Below are positions 38,101-51,800 of a stretch of DNA of 64,000 nt, in pieces (the stretch's first letter is position 1; each line of letters opens with the position of its first letter). The stretch comes from Micropterus salmoides (lineage: Eukaryota > Chordata > Actinopteri > Centrarchiformes > Centrarchidae): the NCBI RefSeq assembly GCF_014851395.1, contig NW_024043372.1, positions 13,568,059-13,632,058 of the forward strand. Direction: 5' to 3'. Under the pieces are notes generated by a model that worked only from the letters and a program-made list of their open reading frames with translations, did not search any database and was not told where the DNA came from. Position numbers and translations under genes: made by a program.

Positions 38101-41100
38101 TGCAAGGCCAGCAGAGTTTGTCCAGATGCCCACCTCCACCTGATGTAGCATAGTTTAACCAGGGATTCATCTTTTTATTCAGTTTATAAAAATCCTATCA
38201 AACAGTCCACACTTTTACTCTCAAATGTGTCTGCACACACCTGCAGGACAGACTGTTGGTGCAGGTATACAGTTTTTATTTTAAACTCTATATTGACCAC
38301 CATTAATCCAAAAAGCATCACAAACAATATAAAAATATACTAACACATGTGACAGTTACAACACGTCTCAGAAAGTTCAGTTTTGTAATGGAAAATTCAA
38401 AATCTGTGTCTTTCACTGGCTTACTGATCGGCCTCTGATGGACTCTACATCACTGAAACAGCCTTTCTTGAGTAGCATGGGGTTAACAAACCATGAGGTG
38501 AAGTTTTTAACCACCGCTCTACTTTTTACTAAAGAGGAAATATATAACATATAACACCAAACTTGACACACATTTCCCTCAAATCTATGACGTTTGAAGG
38601 TCCACAAGAGATTCTGAGAATTCACAGGAACTCTCAACTTCCTCTTTTGAACTTTCCTTGCATAATATACTGCACAAAAGGAGGGTTCAAACAGAGAAAT
38701 ACCAAACTTGGCCAACATAGTTTTCAGTCACAAGTCAGTGTGGTTGACCGAAATGCAGATATGTGTAAGAGTTAGGCCTGAGCTCCTTGTTTAGAATCAC
38801 ATCCTCCCACACAGCCAACATTATGCTCAATTATAGCTCATTGAGCGCATGTGACTGCTTTCAAAACAGAGAATCATTCTTTACTGTGGGAGGGTGAAAC
38901 TTAATTACACTGTTAACCTGCAGGAAGAGGGCATTTATTTTCATATTCAATCTAGTCTCCTCTCAAAACAAGTGTTAAAATGATTTATGGTTTTCGACTT
39001 TAAGGAATTTAGCATTTTTAAAGTATTGTAAGAAACTCTATAATTATGATATTATACAACAAATGATTATATTAATGTTTATTTAATGGGTTAGGGTTAG
39101 GGGCCAAAATGTGAAAAAACCCTAAGAAGAGTAACATTGTTGTACCAAGGAGGTATATGGTGGCCATTTTTTCAGCAAGTCTAATATACTGATGGCTGAT
39201 CCATCAGCCATCAGTATATTGCATCCCATAGCAAATAAAAACATACACTCTTTAAATTCTTTCCTGTCATCAGTCTTAATGCAGGGAGCGATGTGCAGGA
39301 CAGTATGGTGCCTGTCCACTGCTTTCAACTGATTAGAAAGTGAGAGAGCTTTTATAATCCAGATTTGGGCAGCAGTAGCATTTTGCGCCTCATTTTTGCT
39401 GCTCTCTGATACGAGTGCTTCTGGCCAGCCAGTGACCATTTTTTGCAATGATTATAATCAGCTGAACTATTTGGAAAGTGAGAAGTCAAAGGTCTTGCAT
39501 TGATGAGATTTTTTGCTCTGGCTTTCTCTTTTCTCTCCTTTGTTTGACTGGACAGTTTTTCCTCTTTCCCTCTCACTGCCAGTCTCGCTTTCATTTTTAG
39601 TGTCTTGCTCTTTTCTCTTCCAGTGATGATCCCAGCAGCCACTGATAAATTCCTAATCCCTCCTCTGCAGAAGTTTCCGAGGGAATCATATTGACAATAC
39701 TTGAATTACTAGAATTGTGCAATAGGCATTATGCCATTTTTTCAGATAAAGTGGCATTTATCTATAATTGAAACTGAATATGTTATATAATATGCCAGCA
39801 TGACATTCCAGCCTCATGCAGCAGCTTAAAGGACCATCCGGTGGGATGTTTGTATGTTGAAGCCCATTTACTATAAAACTTATGTTATGCCTTACTAAAC
39901 AGCGAATCACTTTGCAAAACATGCTGTTTTTTCTGCGTAGGCAATAGTTTCCATTCACTTCAGCTAAGTATGAAAAATAACTGGCAGATTCTTGAAACAT
40001 GCTTGAGTTGTGTAACCCACCAGAGTAAACATCAAGTCTGCATTCATGTTTGGTGCTGAGAGATTATCCATTGTGTGGCAATGTAGTGAAAGTTGCTCAA
40101 ATCAGTATTTTTACATTATGAAATCATTATAGGTAATGTGAAAGTGGCACGTTGTTACAAACCCATAGAGAATTATTACCTGACTGCAGTTCTCCTCAGC
40201 TCTACAGAGATTTTTAGCATCTTTCTGCTCATTGTTGTGGTTTTATGGCCCACAACTTGAACCTTGTTTCCAGATACAGCAGTTTTCAGAGAAAAGCTCT
40301 GATAAACCCACTGTACTCTACCTTCCTAGAACCACAGGTGCGACTAATAAGGTAAACATAGTGAAGCATTTAGCAGCTAAAGAGCCAGATATTTCCATCA
40401 GGTGTATAAAGTCCAAAACATAGCTAAAAAAGAGTAAATATTGGACTAAAAATCGCCAGGTAGTCAGAAACTCAACAACTGAATGCTTATGCTGCCTCGT
40501 GTCTGCTGGATGTGTAAATATGCAGTAGTTTGCCAACACAAAACAACTTTATGATGTAATTACGTATGTCAGTGTTTCCTGCTTGTTGCACTTGGTTGTG
40601 CTGCACCCAAGTGGCAAACCCCACCCAGAAACAAGTAATGCAGGTTTATGGTCCATAATGATTTACAATTTTACAATTTACAATTAAACAACTCAAATAA
40701 GTTTCAAGAATCTGCTAATTAATTTGCATACTTTGAGGAGAGGCTTCACCACTTTTTCACCACAGTTAAGCAGTGGTACCTCCAGTGAACACTGCTGCAG
40801 CACACACCAATATAAATGCTGCTAAAGTATAAAACATTGTTATTACTCCAAAGCCATTATCCTCCACAGGCATCAGCTCATAATAAAAACAATTAATCTC
40901 TCCTACAAGTTCCCTATGGGACATGACTTCATCCTGGCCCACTTCTTTCAACACTGTTCGATTCTCTCCATTTTTCTGGGTGCTATTATGTGTTTGTGTG
41001 GTTAGAGGAATGAGAGAAAACACCATAAATCATCTGACTCCATTCTCACCTTTCTTTCTCACCTCTTTCTCCATCAGGGTGATCAATGCGGGGAAGAGCA

Positions 41101-41689
41101 TGCTGAACGAGGACCAGGCCTCCTGCGAGAAGCTGTTTGTGAAGAAGCCAAGCAGCAAACACCGCAACTCCACTATGCTGGAGGACAACGGGGTGAGTGA
41201 AGGGAAAGCTCCTGAATACCAGAACAGGAGTCAATGAATGAGGAACGAAGTGTCTGGTTGAAGGCAACAAAAACTTGGCAGCTCCAATACACAAATAAAC
41301 AAAAGCACTGTATAGTCTGTGCAGTAGTGCATTTGAATTATAATCGCGTCTGTTCATGAAGTGCAGTTATCTGATACCCAGTAGTGGTGTCTTCGTATCC
41401 TATTTGGTATTGATGGATTCACTTTGTTACTTGCAATTCCCCTCCAGTCCTTGAGGGACTTCTAATATTTCACTATATATACTGTTGTTTAAATGTCTCT
41501 GATAGATCCCTCAGTGTACCTCATCTCGTCATTACAAAGCAAAGCACCAGAAACGAGTTCCAGTTGTACAAGTACAAGACAAGTATTTTTTGGAACGTTT
41601 GTATCTTCACCCTCAGCTTTGTAGTAAAGAAGATTTAACTGAAGAGACCCAAAGTCCCAAAAAGAAGACTTTTAACCAAATTCTACTAT

Positions 41690-41749
<60 letters not shown>

Positions 41750-42558
41750 GTATATTAAAAGTATGTAGTTTTTCAATAAAATTACTTATCAGTACATCAC
41801 GTTTTTACTAGCTGCTTGTCAACGGGCTGTAACCTCACTTAGAAATGAACCACACGCCTGTTTTCTCTTTTGCTTGGGACAGCCACTATTTTTCTTCTTA
41901 TGTGAAGGAATTGGGTCGAGTTCTCTGCATGCATGCTCCCGAGCCTCTTGCCCACTACAGTGATAACACCGCAGCTAATGACATTCAGTCCACTAACACC
42001 ACAAAATGACCGGCTCCCAGCACAACACAGACTCCAAAACAAACTCCACATAAGAAAAAACAAAACATCAGCAAGTTTTATGTGCCGAAGCCCATCAGGC
42101 CAAACAAGAATCAAATCGATGCTGGGTGAAAACACAGTCAACGTCAGAAAGGCTTGAGTTACATAGAGACCTCCACTTTGTTTTGAAACTGACAAAACCG
42201 ACCCAGAGTTGGCTTTCATCGGCTATGTAAATGCAGTAAATGCAATGTTATCCTGCCCCCAAGCTGCCAAAAAAATCACTCATTGCAGGTTTAAGTGCCA
42301 GATCTGGCTGAGCATTAAGGTTTTTTACTCTACAACCAAGATTGTGTGTCACAGTTATTCATTTTATTAACATACTAAAAACTGTGTACACACACACACC
42401 AGGTTTGTGCTTTTGAGCTGATGTTGCATAAGGACTGTTCTATGTCTGTAGAGCACAGGCCAAATACTTCTCAGTGATTGTAGTCCTGTAGTCTTTGACA
42501 TTTGGTTTTTCAGGTCAATATATCTGTTTTAGTGTGCCTGCGCACACACACACACACA

Positions 42559-42607
<49 letters not shown>

Positions 42608-45600
42608 CTCCATTTGGTGTAAATTAATTACCTCATCCCTTGTTGAACCCCTCCCCCACTTGGGCATCAGAGGGGTAAGCCTGTTCATCTGTTAGTCAGT
42701 CAGGCCAACTCTGCTTGTAAACATGCCTGTAAACACAAAGGTGGCAACGCCTTTCCATCGGGCATTACGTCATGGTAGATCAGCAAAAGCCCTGGCATGT
42801 GAAGAATTTTCCTGTAGTCTTTCCATCGCATGTGTAGATCATGTTAGGCCAGATATCACAGGACACTTGATTTCCACCGTAAATCAAATAATATTACTTC
42901 AATTTCATGTTTTTTGCACACTACTGTTTTAAATTGTCTTTCACTTAAACTGTGCCACATAAATCATTAAAAGTAAAGATCACAATAAGATTTTTGTCTC
43001 TTTCCTGCTTTCCCATAATATTATAATCTAGATTTACTGGAACTGTTCAAATAAACCTGAAATGGAAGAAACATATTGCTTAGCATTACAAATGTAACCA
43101 GCTGCAGCCCCAGAGCTTGTAAACCCTCACAAATCTGTGCCTTCTGCTCAGAGATGTAATCTCACAGGAGATTTCAAAACCATAACCATAGGACTTATTA
43201 CTTTTCTGTTCTTTTTGTATTGCCACTTCTCATTTTCATATTCATATACATTTTGTAGGATGGAACAGGAATCCCTCTCCACTTTTGGGGCGTGTTTGAT
43301 GGACATGCAGGTTCCGGAGCCGCCATCATGGCCTCCAAGCTTCTTCACCGCCTCATCAGAGACCGTTTGGGAGAAATCTGTCACCTGCTGGAGAACCCCA
43401 CCAGCGCACCTCCTATCTGCCTGGCCAAGAACGGCAGCCCGTACCAGGTGGAGACGAAGAAGGGAGCTGCACAGGAACCAGAAGACCCAGAGGCTGTCAG
43501 CGACTCTTCCGTACGCTTTCACATGGAGAAGGTTGTCAGCTTGGAGAGCCTGGTGATGGGAGTCATAGAGACGGCCTTCTCACAGATGGTGAGCAGATGA
43601 TAAAAAACAATCCATGTGAGAAAAAAAAGAGAACACTGCTTTGCTTAATTCAAGCTGCACAAGGCATGTTTGCACATTTGTATCCTCAAACAGTAACATT
43701 ACTGAAGATTTTATATTCAAATTCCATGAAAACACTTACTATCTTAGCCGGTCTGTTATAATTTGTACAAAAAGCTCACTAAAGGGGGACAGTAGAAAGA
43801 TCTTATTTTGGTAAACCTAACTTTCTCTCACATCTTCATGAGCCATGGGGATGGCATTTGTCTGTTGATCGGTCAGTTGATCCCCCACTTTGGTCAAGAT
43901 TTAAATATCTCAACAACATTTGGATTGATTGACGTAGAATTTGGTTCAGACATTCTTGGTGGTTAGAGGATGAATCCCATAACTTTGGTAATCCTCTAAA
44001 CTTTGCTTCTAGTGCCACCAGCTGTCAAAATGTCGGCATATCCAATGAAATATCTCAACATTTACTGGACGGATTGGCATTAAATTCTATACAGGCATTC
44101 GTAGTTCCCAGATTTTATATCCGAATAAAATTGGTGACTTTTTGTCTAGATTCACTATTACGTTCTCAATTGGGGTAAATTGAGTAAAATATCTCAACAG
44201 CTATTGGATGCATTGCCATGTAATTACACACATTCATGTCCCTCTCGGGATGAATTGTAATTATTTTTGTGATAACATAATTTTCCATCCATCACCATCA
44301 GGGTAAACTTTCACTTTGTCCAAATATGGTTTATGACTAATCTGCAAAAACAATAATAATAATAATAATCTTTATTTGTAGAGCACTTTTCAAAAACAAG
44401 TTACAAAGTGCTTTAACAAGTGTAAAGACAATAATACCCAAAAGACAATAATACAAAAACAATACAAGATAAAAGCATGAAAACATTGAAAAGACTAAAA
44501 TACACATTTGTGATAAATATAAAATTAGTAAAATAGAATAAAATAAAAGGGATAAAATAAAGTCAAATAAGACCGGGAAAGGCTCTCCTATAAAAGTATG
44601 TTTTAAGAAGGGACTTAAAAGAGTTCACTGACTCAGCTGACCTGATTTCCTCGGGCAGGCTGTTCCAGAGCCTCGGGGCCCTGACAGCAAACGCTCTGTC
44701 CCCTTTAGTTTTCAGTCGAGACTCTGGAACAGACAACAGACCTCTGCCTGAGGATCTCAAGGTACGTGCTGGTGTGTATGGGACTAAAAGGTCAGAAATA
44801 TAACAAGGCGAGAGGCCATGAAGAGCTTTAAAATTGATCAATAGAATTTTAAAGTCAATTCTAAAACATACTGGGAGCCAGTGTAATGAAGCTAAAATAG
44901 GAGTAATGTGGTCATATTTCTTTGTTCTGGTTAAAAGCCTGGCAGCTGAGTTCTGGACAGTCTGGAGTCGATCAATAGATTTTTGGGTTAAACAGGTGAA
45001 AAGGCTGTAATCCAGGCGTGATGAGATGAAGGCGTGTAAAATGGTCTCGGTGTCCTTAAAGTTAACATAGATCGAATTTTTGCTATATTTATAAGTTGAT
45101 AAAAACATGATTGAACAAGCTTTGTGGTGTGCTACTCGAAATTTAAATTACTATCAAACCAGACACCAAGGTTCTTTGCCACAGGCTTAATGTGACTTAC
45201 TAAGGAACCAGCAGATGGCAGTATTTGTTTTGCCATCTGCTGGGACCCAATGACCAGGATTTCTGTTTTGTCTAAGTTCAGCTGGAGGAAATTATTTGAC
45301 ATCCATTTTTTAACTTCACAAAGGCAGTTGTTAAGTGAATATATATATATATATAATATATATATTTGTGTGTCATCAGCATAAATATGAAAAGAAATGC
45401 CATGTTTATGGATAATATGTCCAAGGGGAAGCAGATACAAGGAAAACAAAATGGGTCCTAAGACCAACCCCTGAGGCACACCATATTTAACTGGACAGAA
45501 CGAAGAGACATAGTTGTTTACAGACTCGCAAAACTTCCTATTTGACAGGCAAGATGAAAACCATTCTAGGGCAGTACCAGAGATCCCCACCCAGTGCCTC

Positions 45601-48600
45601 AGTCTGTCTTACATGATGTTGTGATCAATGGTGTCAAAAGCAGCGCTAAGGTCCAGGAGTACCAGGACTGAGCACATACCTTCATCAGCAGACATTAAAA
45701 GGTCATTGGTGACATTAACCAGGGAAGTCTCAGTGCTGTGGTACTTCCTGAAACCAGATTGAAACTTTTCAAATATTTTGTTATTTTCCAGTACAGTGAG
45801 CAGCTGTTTGGACACAATTCTTTCTAGAATCTTTGCAATAAAAGGCAGTTTTGAAATTGGTCTAAAATTATGTGGGAGGGAGGGATCTAAACCAGGTTTC
45901 TTTAAAAGTGGGTTCACGCAAACCGTTTTAAAATAATCAGGGACACAACCAGTAGATAGGGAGCTGTTAAAAACAGAGATCAAATGGGGCCCAACAGAAT
46001 CCATTACTTTCTGTAAAAACTTTGTAGGTATTACATCAAGTGGGCTGGAGGACACTCATTTGTGATACTGTTTTTAAAAGGTCAGACAAGTCGATGGGAT
46101 AAAACTGGTTAAAACTCTCTTGTTGCTGGTGAGGAACCTCTGAGTAAGAGGCCGCGGGGGTAATAGAGGCTCTGATTGACACCACCTTATTGGTAAAATA
46201 AGATAAAAACAATTCACAGTCATCATTAGTTCCAGCTGAGGCACAAGGAGGGGTTGGGTTTACCAGCTGATCCACAGTCTTAAACTTGTTTATGTGTAGT
46301 AATGAGTTCAGAAAAATAGTGTAACAATCTCATCATTCTTTGCTGTACTTTGTATTTAGTGCTTATAAGAAGATGTTAGCATGCTAACATGTTAAACTAA
46401 AATGGTGAACATGGTAAACATTATACATGCCATATATCAGCATGGTAACATTGTCATTGAGAGTATGTTAGCAACCTCTCAATGACAACGTTATGATTTT
46501 GCTCAAAGCACTGTTGTGCCCAAGTGCAGCCTCACAGAGCTACCAGCAGTAAACTGGTAACTTTTTTAATAGTGATATCTTCCTGTTTGTGGATAAGTAT
46601 CCAGACATGAGGATCCTGAGGGCCTCACGCAGTCAGTAAGCTCAAAGTGATTCTCTTCTCTGATGCAACCACTGTCTGGTTTAGATGATACTGATAATAA
46701 CCCGTAGCCAAGGTAATGTATTCTTCAAAGCCTCCTTGTTTCTCTCCATTACCACTGCTGTTTTGTTTTAAATATGAATATGGATGAAGAAAATAATGAG
46801 CTATTCTGGGTGATGAGAGGCAAAGCGAGCTCTTAAATCACTGATGTGTTGTGTGGCATTTTGTTACTTTGACTTGTCTCTCTTTATTTCAGGATGACCT
46901 AATTGAAAAGGAAAAACTTTCATATGCCATCTCTGGTGGGTGTTGTGCCTTAGCTGCCATTCATTTAATGGGGAAACTCTACGTGGCCAATGCTGGAGAT
47001 AGCAGGTGAGAGAAGTGGAAAATACCTGACGACCACAGGAAAAATGCAATTTACTCTAGCTCTCTATTACACAGTGCATGGATGCACTCATAGGAAACCT
47101 TCTCAGACATAGTAGCTTCTTGTGCCCCCTGGGGTTCGTTTTGCATACTGCAGCATCATGTAGCCTTCTTGTACCAATAACCAATCCACTTACATAAGCT
47201 GTTTGTGAAAAATAAGGTTCTGTCTGTGTTCTCACTCCTGTCTCCCCTCCCTCTTTCTCTCTTCAGGGCCATAATCATACGAAATAATGAAGTTATTCCC
47301 ATGACCAATGAATTCACACCCGAGTCAGAGAGACAGCGGCTACAGTATCTGGTATTCTTCCATCTTCTACGTTTAACATAGCAAATATAACTATTTTACA
47401 CATATTAGTGTGTTCAAGGGGATTTTATAATCTGATACATAGAAAGCTGTAACAGGAGGAGTATAAATATAACTTTACTTGTCAAGTGAGGTTAAACAAA
47501 CAGTAAAGTTGAGTTGAGCGTGATAAGTGGGCAACCTGAAGAAAAGGGATGAAATCTTGTATCTCACTGATATAAAGTGACGTTCATCAGTTGCCTGTTT
47601 TAGTAACCGGTTGTAGATCTGAGTCACAAAGTGGGTGGATGAGGTTTGCTGCTAAAACGGGAAGCTGCTTTGTGCTTTCAGTGAATAGAATACAGTACAG
47701 CAGGCCTCCTGTTACACATGCAATCTTACAGCTTTTCATGATTTGGAAAAACATGTGAGTTGTGACTGACATTTAGGCTGAGGTACACTTTTTATGGGGT
47801 TTGATGCAACCTGCTCCATTTCGTGTGTCACTCCAGGGCTTCCTGAGGCCAGAGCTCCTGGGTAACGAGTTCACTCACATTGAGTTCCCTCGTAGGATCC
47901 AGCACAGTGAGCTGGGCAAAAAGATGCTCTACAGAGACCACACCATGACTGGCTGGTAAACCTGGAGATCCTTTTTAATCACATTTATGAGAGTTAATCA
48001 CTGTTCATGAACCCTTTACTCTGTCTTTGCCATCCTATAATTTTCAGAACAGTTAAGTTGTAGAGTGTTTAGGAGAGATGAACCAATGATGACTTTAATT
48101 ATTGATGAATCTGCCAATTATTTTCTTGATGAACTCATTATTTGTTTAGTCTATAAAATATCAGAAAATAGTAAAAACATCATTCCCAGTTCTCCAAAGC
48201 TCAACTTGACTTGTTCATACCTTGAAAAACCAAAATGTTAACAATGATGACAAAAGAGAGAAAAGCAGCATATATTAACATTTGAGAAGCTAGGACCTGT
48301 TAATTGTTGGCATTTTTGAATTGAAGTAGTGACTTGTTCATCAAAAGAAACTTACATGTGAGATTTGTTGTTTGTTTTCTTGTAGGGCTTATAAAACAAT
48401 TGTTGAAGATGATCTGAAATTCCCCCTGATATATGGAGAGGGTAAAAAGGTAAGAAACAGAGACAACCTGATGTATTGTACGTGATACACAGCCTTTTAG
48501 AGACTGCGGACAGTTTCTACTTAGTAATGATATAATAATAAAATGTGCTTGTTCCAGATTATCTACAGCTGATACATCTTTTAGTCTGTCGGATGCGGAT

Positions 48601-48780
48601 TAATACAATAATGATGCATCTTTTCTACATCTACAAGTGATTTGTTAAATTCTGCAGCATCAGCCCTGCTCAACATTTTCATTATTGTCTGAGAGAACAT
48701 GGTCTTCACTTAATAATCCCTCATAAGTGGATTTTCCTAGAACTGAATCACATCCCGGACCAATAACCTACATTACTGTG

Positions 48781-48821
<41 letters not shown>

Positions 48822-51800
48822 CTGTGTGAATGTGTGGTTTGGTTTACACAGGCACGCGTCATGGCGACAATTGGAGTCACCCGTGGTCTAGGTGATCATG
48901 ACCTGAAGGTGTACAACTCCAATATTTACATCAAGCCCTTCCTCTCATGCGTCCCTGAGGTGAGTTTGAGTAGTCAGCTGGAAGTGACACTATTTTGCAC
49001 TCCTGGAAGCCGTGTCTCATAAAATGCTTCATTGCCTTTTTGCAGGCGCAGATATGGGTCAAACAAACAGATTCATTGACTCCAGCAGTCATTTTATTTC
49101 ATTTTATTTTAATTAACGATATTTTACATAAGAAGGAGAAAACAAACACCAACAACCAGCATGGGAACTGAGTGGGTTAGACTTCTTACTGTACAGTCTT
49201 TTTTTCAATCTCTCAAATTATTTGGGAAAGGTCTTATTCCTCATGGAAACATACATGTATATTTTGTGTTTCAGGTTGTGTTTTATAGCAGTTAAGAGAT
49301 CATTTTAAAACGACTTCATCTGTTATCAAAGATACAATATTAAAAAAATTTAATAAGTTGGTGAACACTGGTTCATTCAAGCATTCAAACGGTTTTCACC
49401 ACAGGCTTCATCAGGCTGCCTTGTACACACATTTGAATAAATATTTTTGGGACGCCTCTGAGTGTGCAACAACTTATTTTAGTTTTTTTGCTGTGTTGAG
49501 AGGGCTTTTTTTTTTCAATGCCAGTGGTGTAAAATAACTAAGTGCATATATTCAGGTCTAGTACTTAAGAACAGTTTTGAGGTACTTTTACTTTTCTTTA
49601 GTTTTTCAATGCTACTTTATACTAACTGCAGTTATTTAACAGCTGGAGTTACTAGTTACTTTACCAAAACAGAAATTCATCAATTTATAAAATATCATAC
49701 TGTTGATACTTTATGATACAGATTAAACTGTCTAACAGTATATAAAATACATGTGTAAAATTGTGTATACAGTATACATAATCTTACTCTCAGAGAGGAA
49801 CTGTTCTACCCAACAAGTACTTTTACATTAATAAGTAAATTTTTCTGTTAATACTTTTGTACTTCTACTCTAAGTGAAATCTTGAATGTAGGACTTTTAC
49901 TTATTACATAGTTTTTTTTACAGAGCTGTACTGTTATTTTTACTTTAGTAAATGATATGACTACTTCTTCCACCACTGGTGAATACTGTGCATGAATCAA
50001 TCCTGTTTCATTGACCAAGAACCTATCTTGCTGCAGAGGTCTCTTAACCTAAAATGACTCTTAAGGTTTGTTCACTGTGGCGCCCTAAGTGTATACATTG
50101 TTTTTTAAATTTCTTTTACATAATTATCTCTGACTTGTAAATAGTAAATATAAAAGCAATTTTTTTTCTTTCTTCAATTTATTAAAACTCTTTAACACTC
50201 TATGTTGTGTTAAAGTGCACAAGGCAGTTAGACACTCATTTGAACTTTTTTCTAGAACGGCACAAAACCTTTTTAGTATTTTGGTTTTATCTTATCTAAG
50301 TATAATAACTATATATGGAGGTTATATCCATTGCATGCCAGCATACATTTGCTTTCAGGACAACCAAGCACAAAATGTTAACTGGATTCTTTCTGCAAAA
50401 TAGTTTTTAAAATCATGCCAGCATGATGATGAATAAAAATGTATCAATAATATTTTTTATTAATTTTCTTTCTGTCACAGGTGAAGGTTTATAACCTGGA
50501 TGAAAACAAACATGGCCCAGATGACGTCTTGGTTATGGGCACAGATGGGTTGTGGGACGTGACAACGGACAGGGAAGTGGCAGATGCTGTGTCAGCTTAC
50601 TTATCCTGCTGCGACCCTTCTGATCCCATGAGGTATGCAGTCTGCCAAATAATCCTTTACATTGGGCTTTTGTTCTGGCTTTTTGTTCTGTCTTGCGCTA
50701 TGTGAACATTTAGAAGAAAAGTACATGAAAGCTGCAGAAAAATCCACAGTGAAGTGTGTCCACTAGATGGTGACAAATACCTAGGTCTCCTGCAAAGTCA
50801 AGCAGACATAATGACATGTTTAAATGTGTGTTAATGCACAGCAATGTTTCAACAATTAAAACTTACGTATATTATGACGTATTAAGATGTATATTATGTA
50901 AGTACAACTGTGTTATATTATGTTGTGAAACACATAAAAACACTTTAAACTTTAACAAAAAATTACATTATAGAGTGTTATAAACTATTTAAAGGTCCAG
51001 TGTGTAATATTTAGGAGGATCTGTTGACATAAATTCAATGTAATACACATAACTATGTTTTCAGTAAAGACCTTTTATTACCTTAGTCGCCATGTTGTAC
51101 CACCATGTTTATACAGTAGCCCAAACTGCTCTACAGAGCGCGTTTTGTCACAACGTTGAATATGTACGAAGAAGAAGAAGAAGAAGTAGTAGTAGCAGTA
51201 GTAGTCATCTGGTTTATAAAAATTTCCTGAGCGCTTGCAAAGGGAGTGGTGAGTGGTGACTGAGCAGTTGGTTTCAATTTGCAAGTCTCAACACTAGATG
51301 CCACTAAAACTTACACACTGAACTTTTAATATGTATATGCTGTTAATAAATGCTAAATAGGGGGTAAAATTAAGTATTTCTCAAATTAAAAATAGTTATC
51401 TGCACATGTTAAGATAAGATAAGATATAACTTTATTAACTTTATTTCCTGTTCTAGCAGTCTGCAGCTGAATCAGGTGGTTCTCAGCTTAAGGACAGCAA
51501 AATAGTGTGAACAAACCAATCTTTCCACATTATTGTGTCTTCACCACGGTCAAAATGGACAAAGACATAAGACAAACACATATATAGTAAACCTAGAATG
51601 GGTGTACAATTGTTATTGGATGATTGGTTGACCAGAACTGAACAAAAAGCAAGCTTTATTTTATCTGATATGCTTATTTGATTGAATATGAATCTGTGTT
51701 TTGTCTGTGTCTTTGTGCTTATCTTAAATTGTAGTGTATCTCACTATTGTTTGTTTTTTAATGATATTTTTGTCCAACATTTTGTCATTTCATGAAGGTT

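Larger units (their letters stand above)
41193..43258 (+). other. Intron 2 of ppm1j, with two long microsatellites
   Basis: Holds an (AT)n tract at 41694-41745 and an interrupted (CA)n tract at 42542-42605. The rest is unassigned non-coding sequence. Confidence 0.75.

Noticed and set aside
39122..39642. Two - strand frames with a Lys/Arg-rich product
   Set aside because: Tempting as a relic gene, but the frames overlap, match nothing I know and run through the perfect palindrome.
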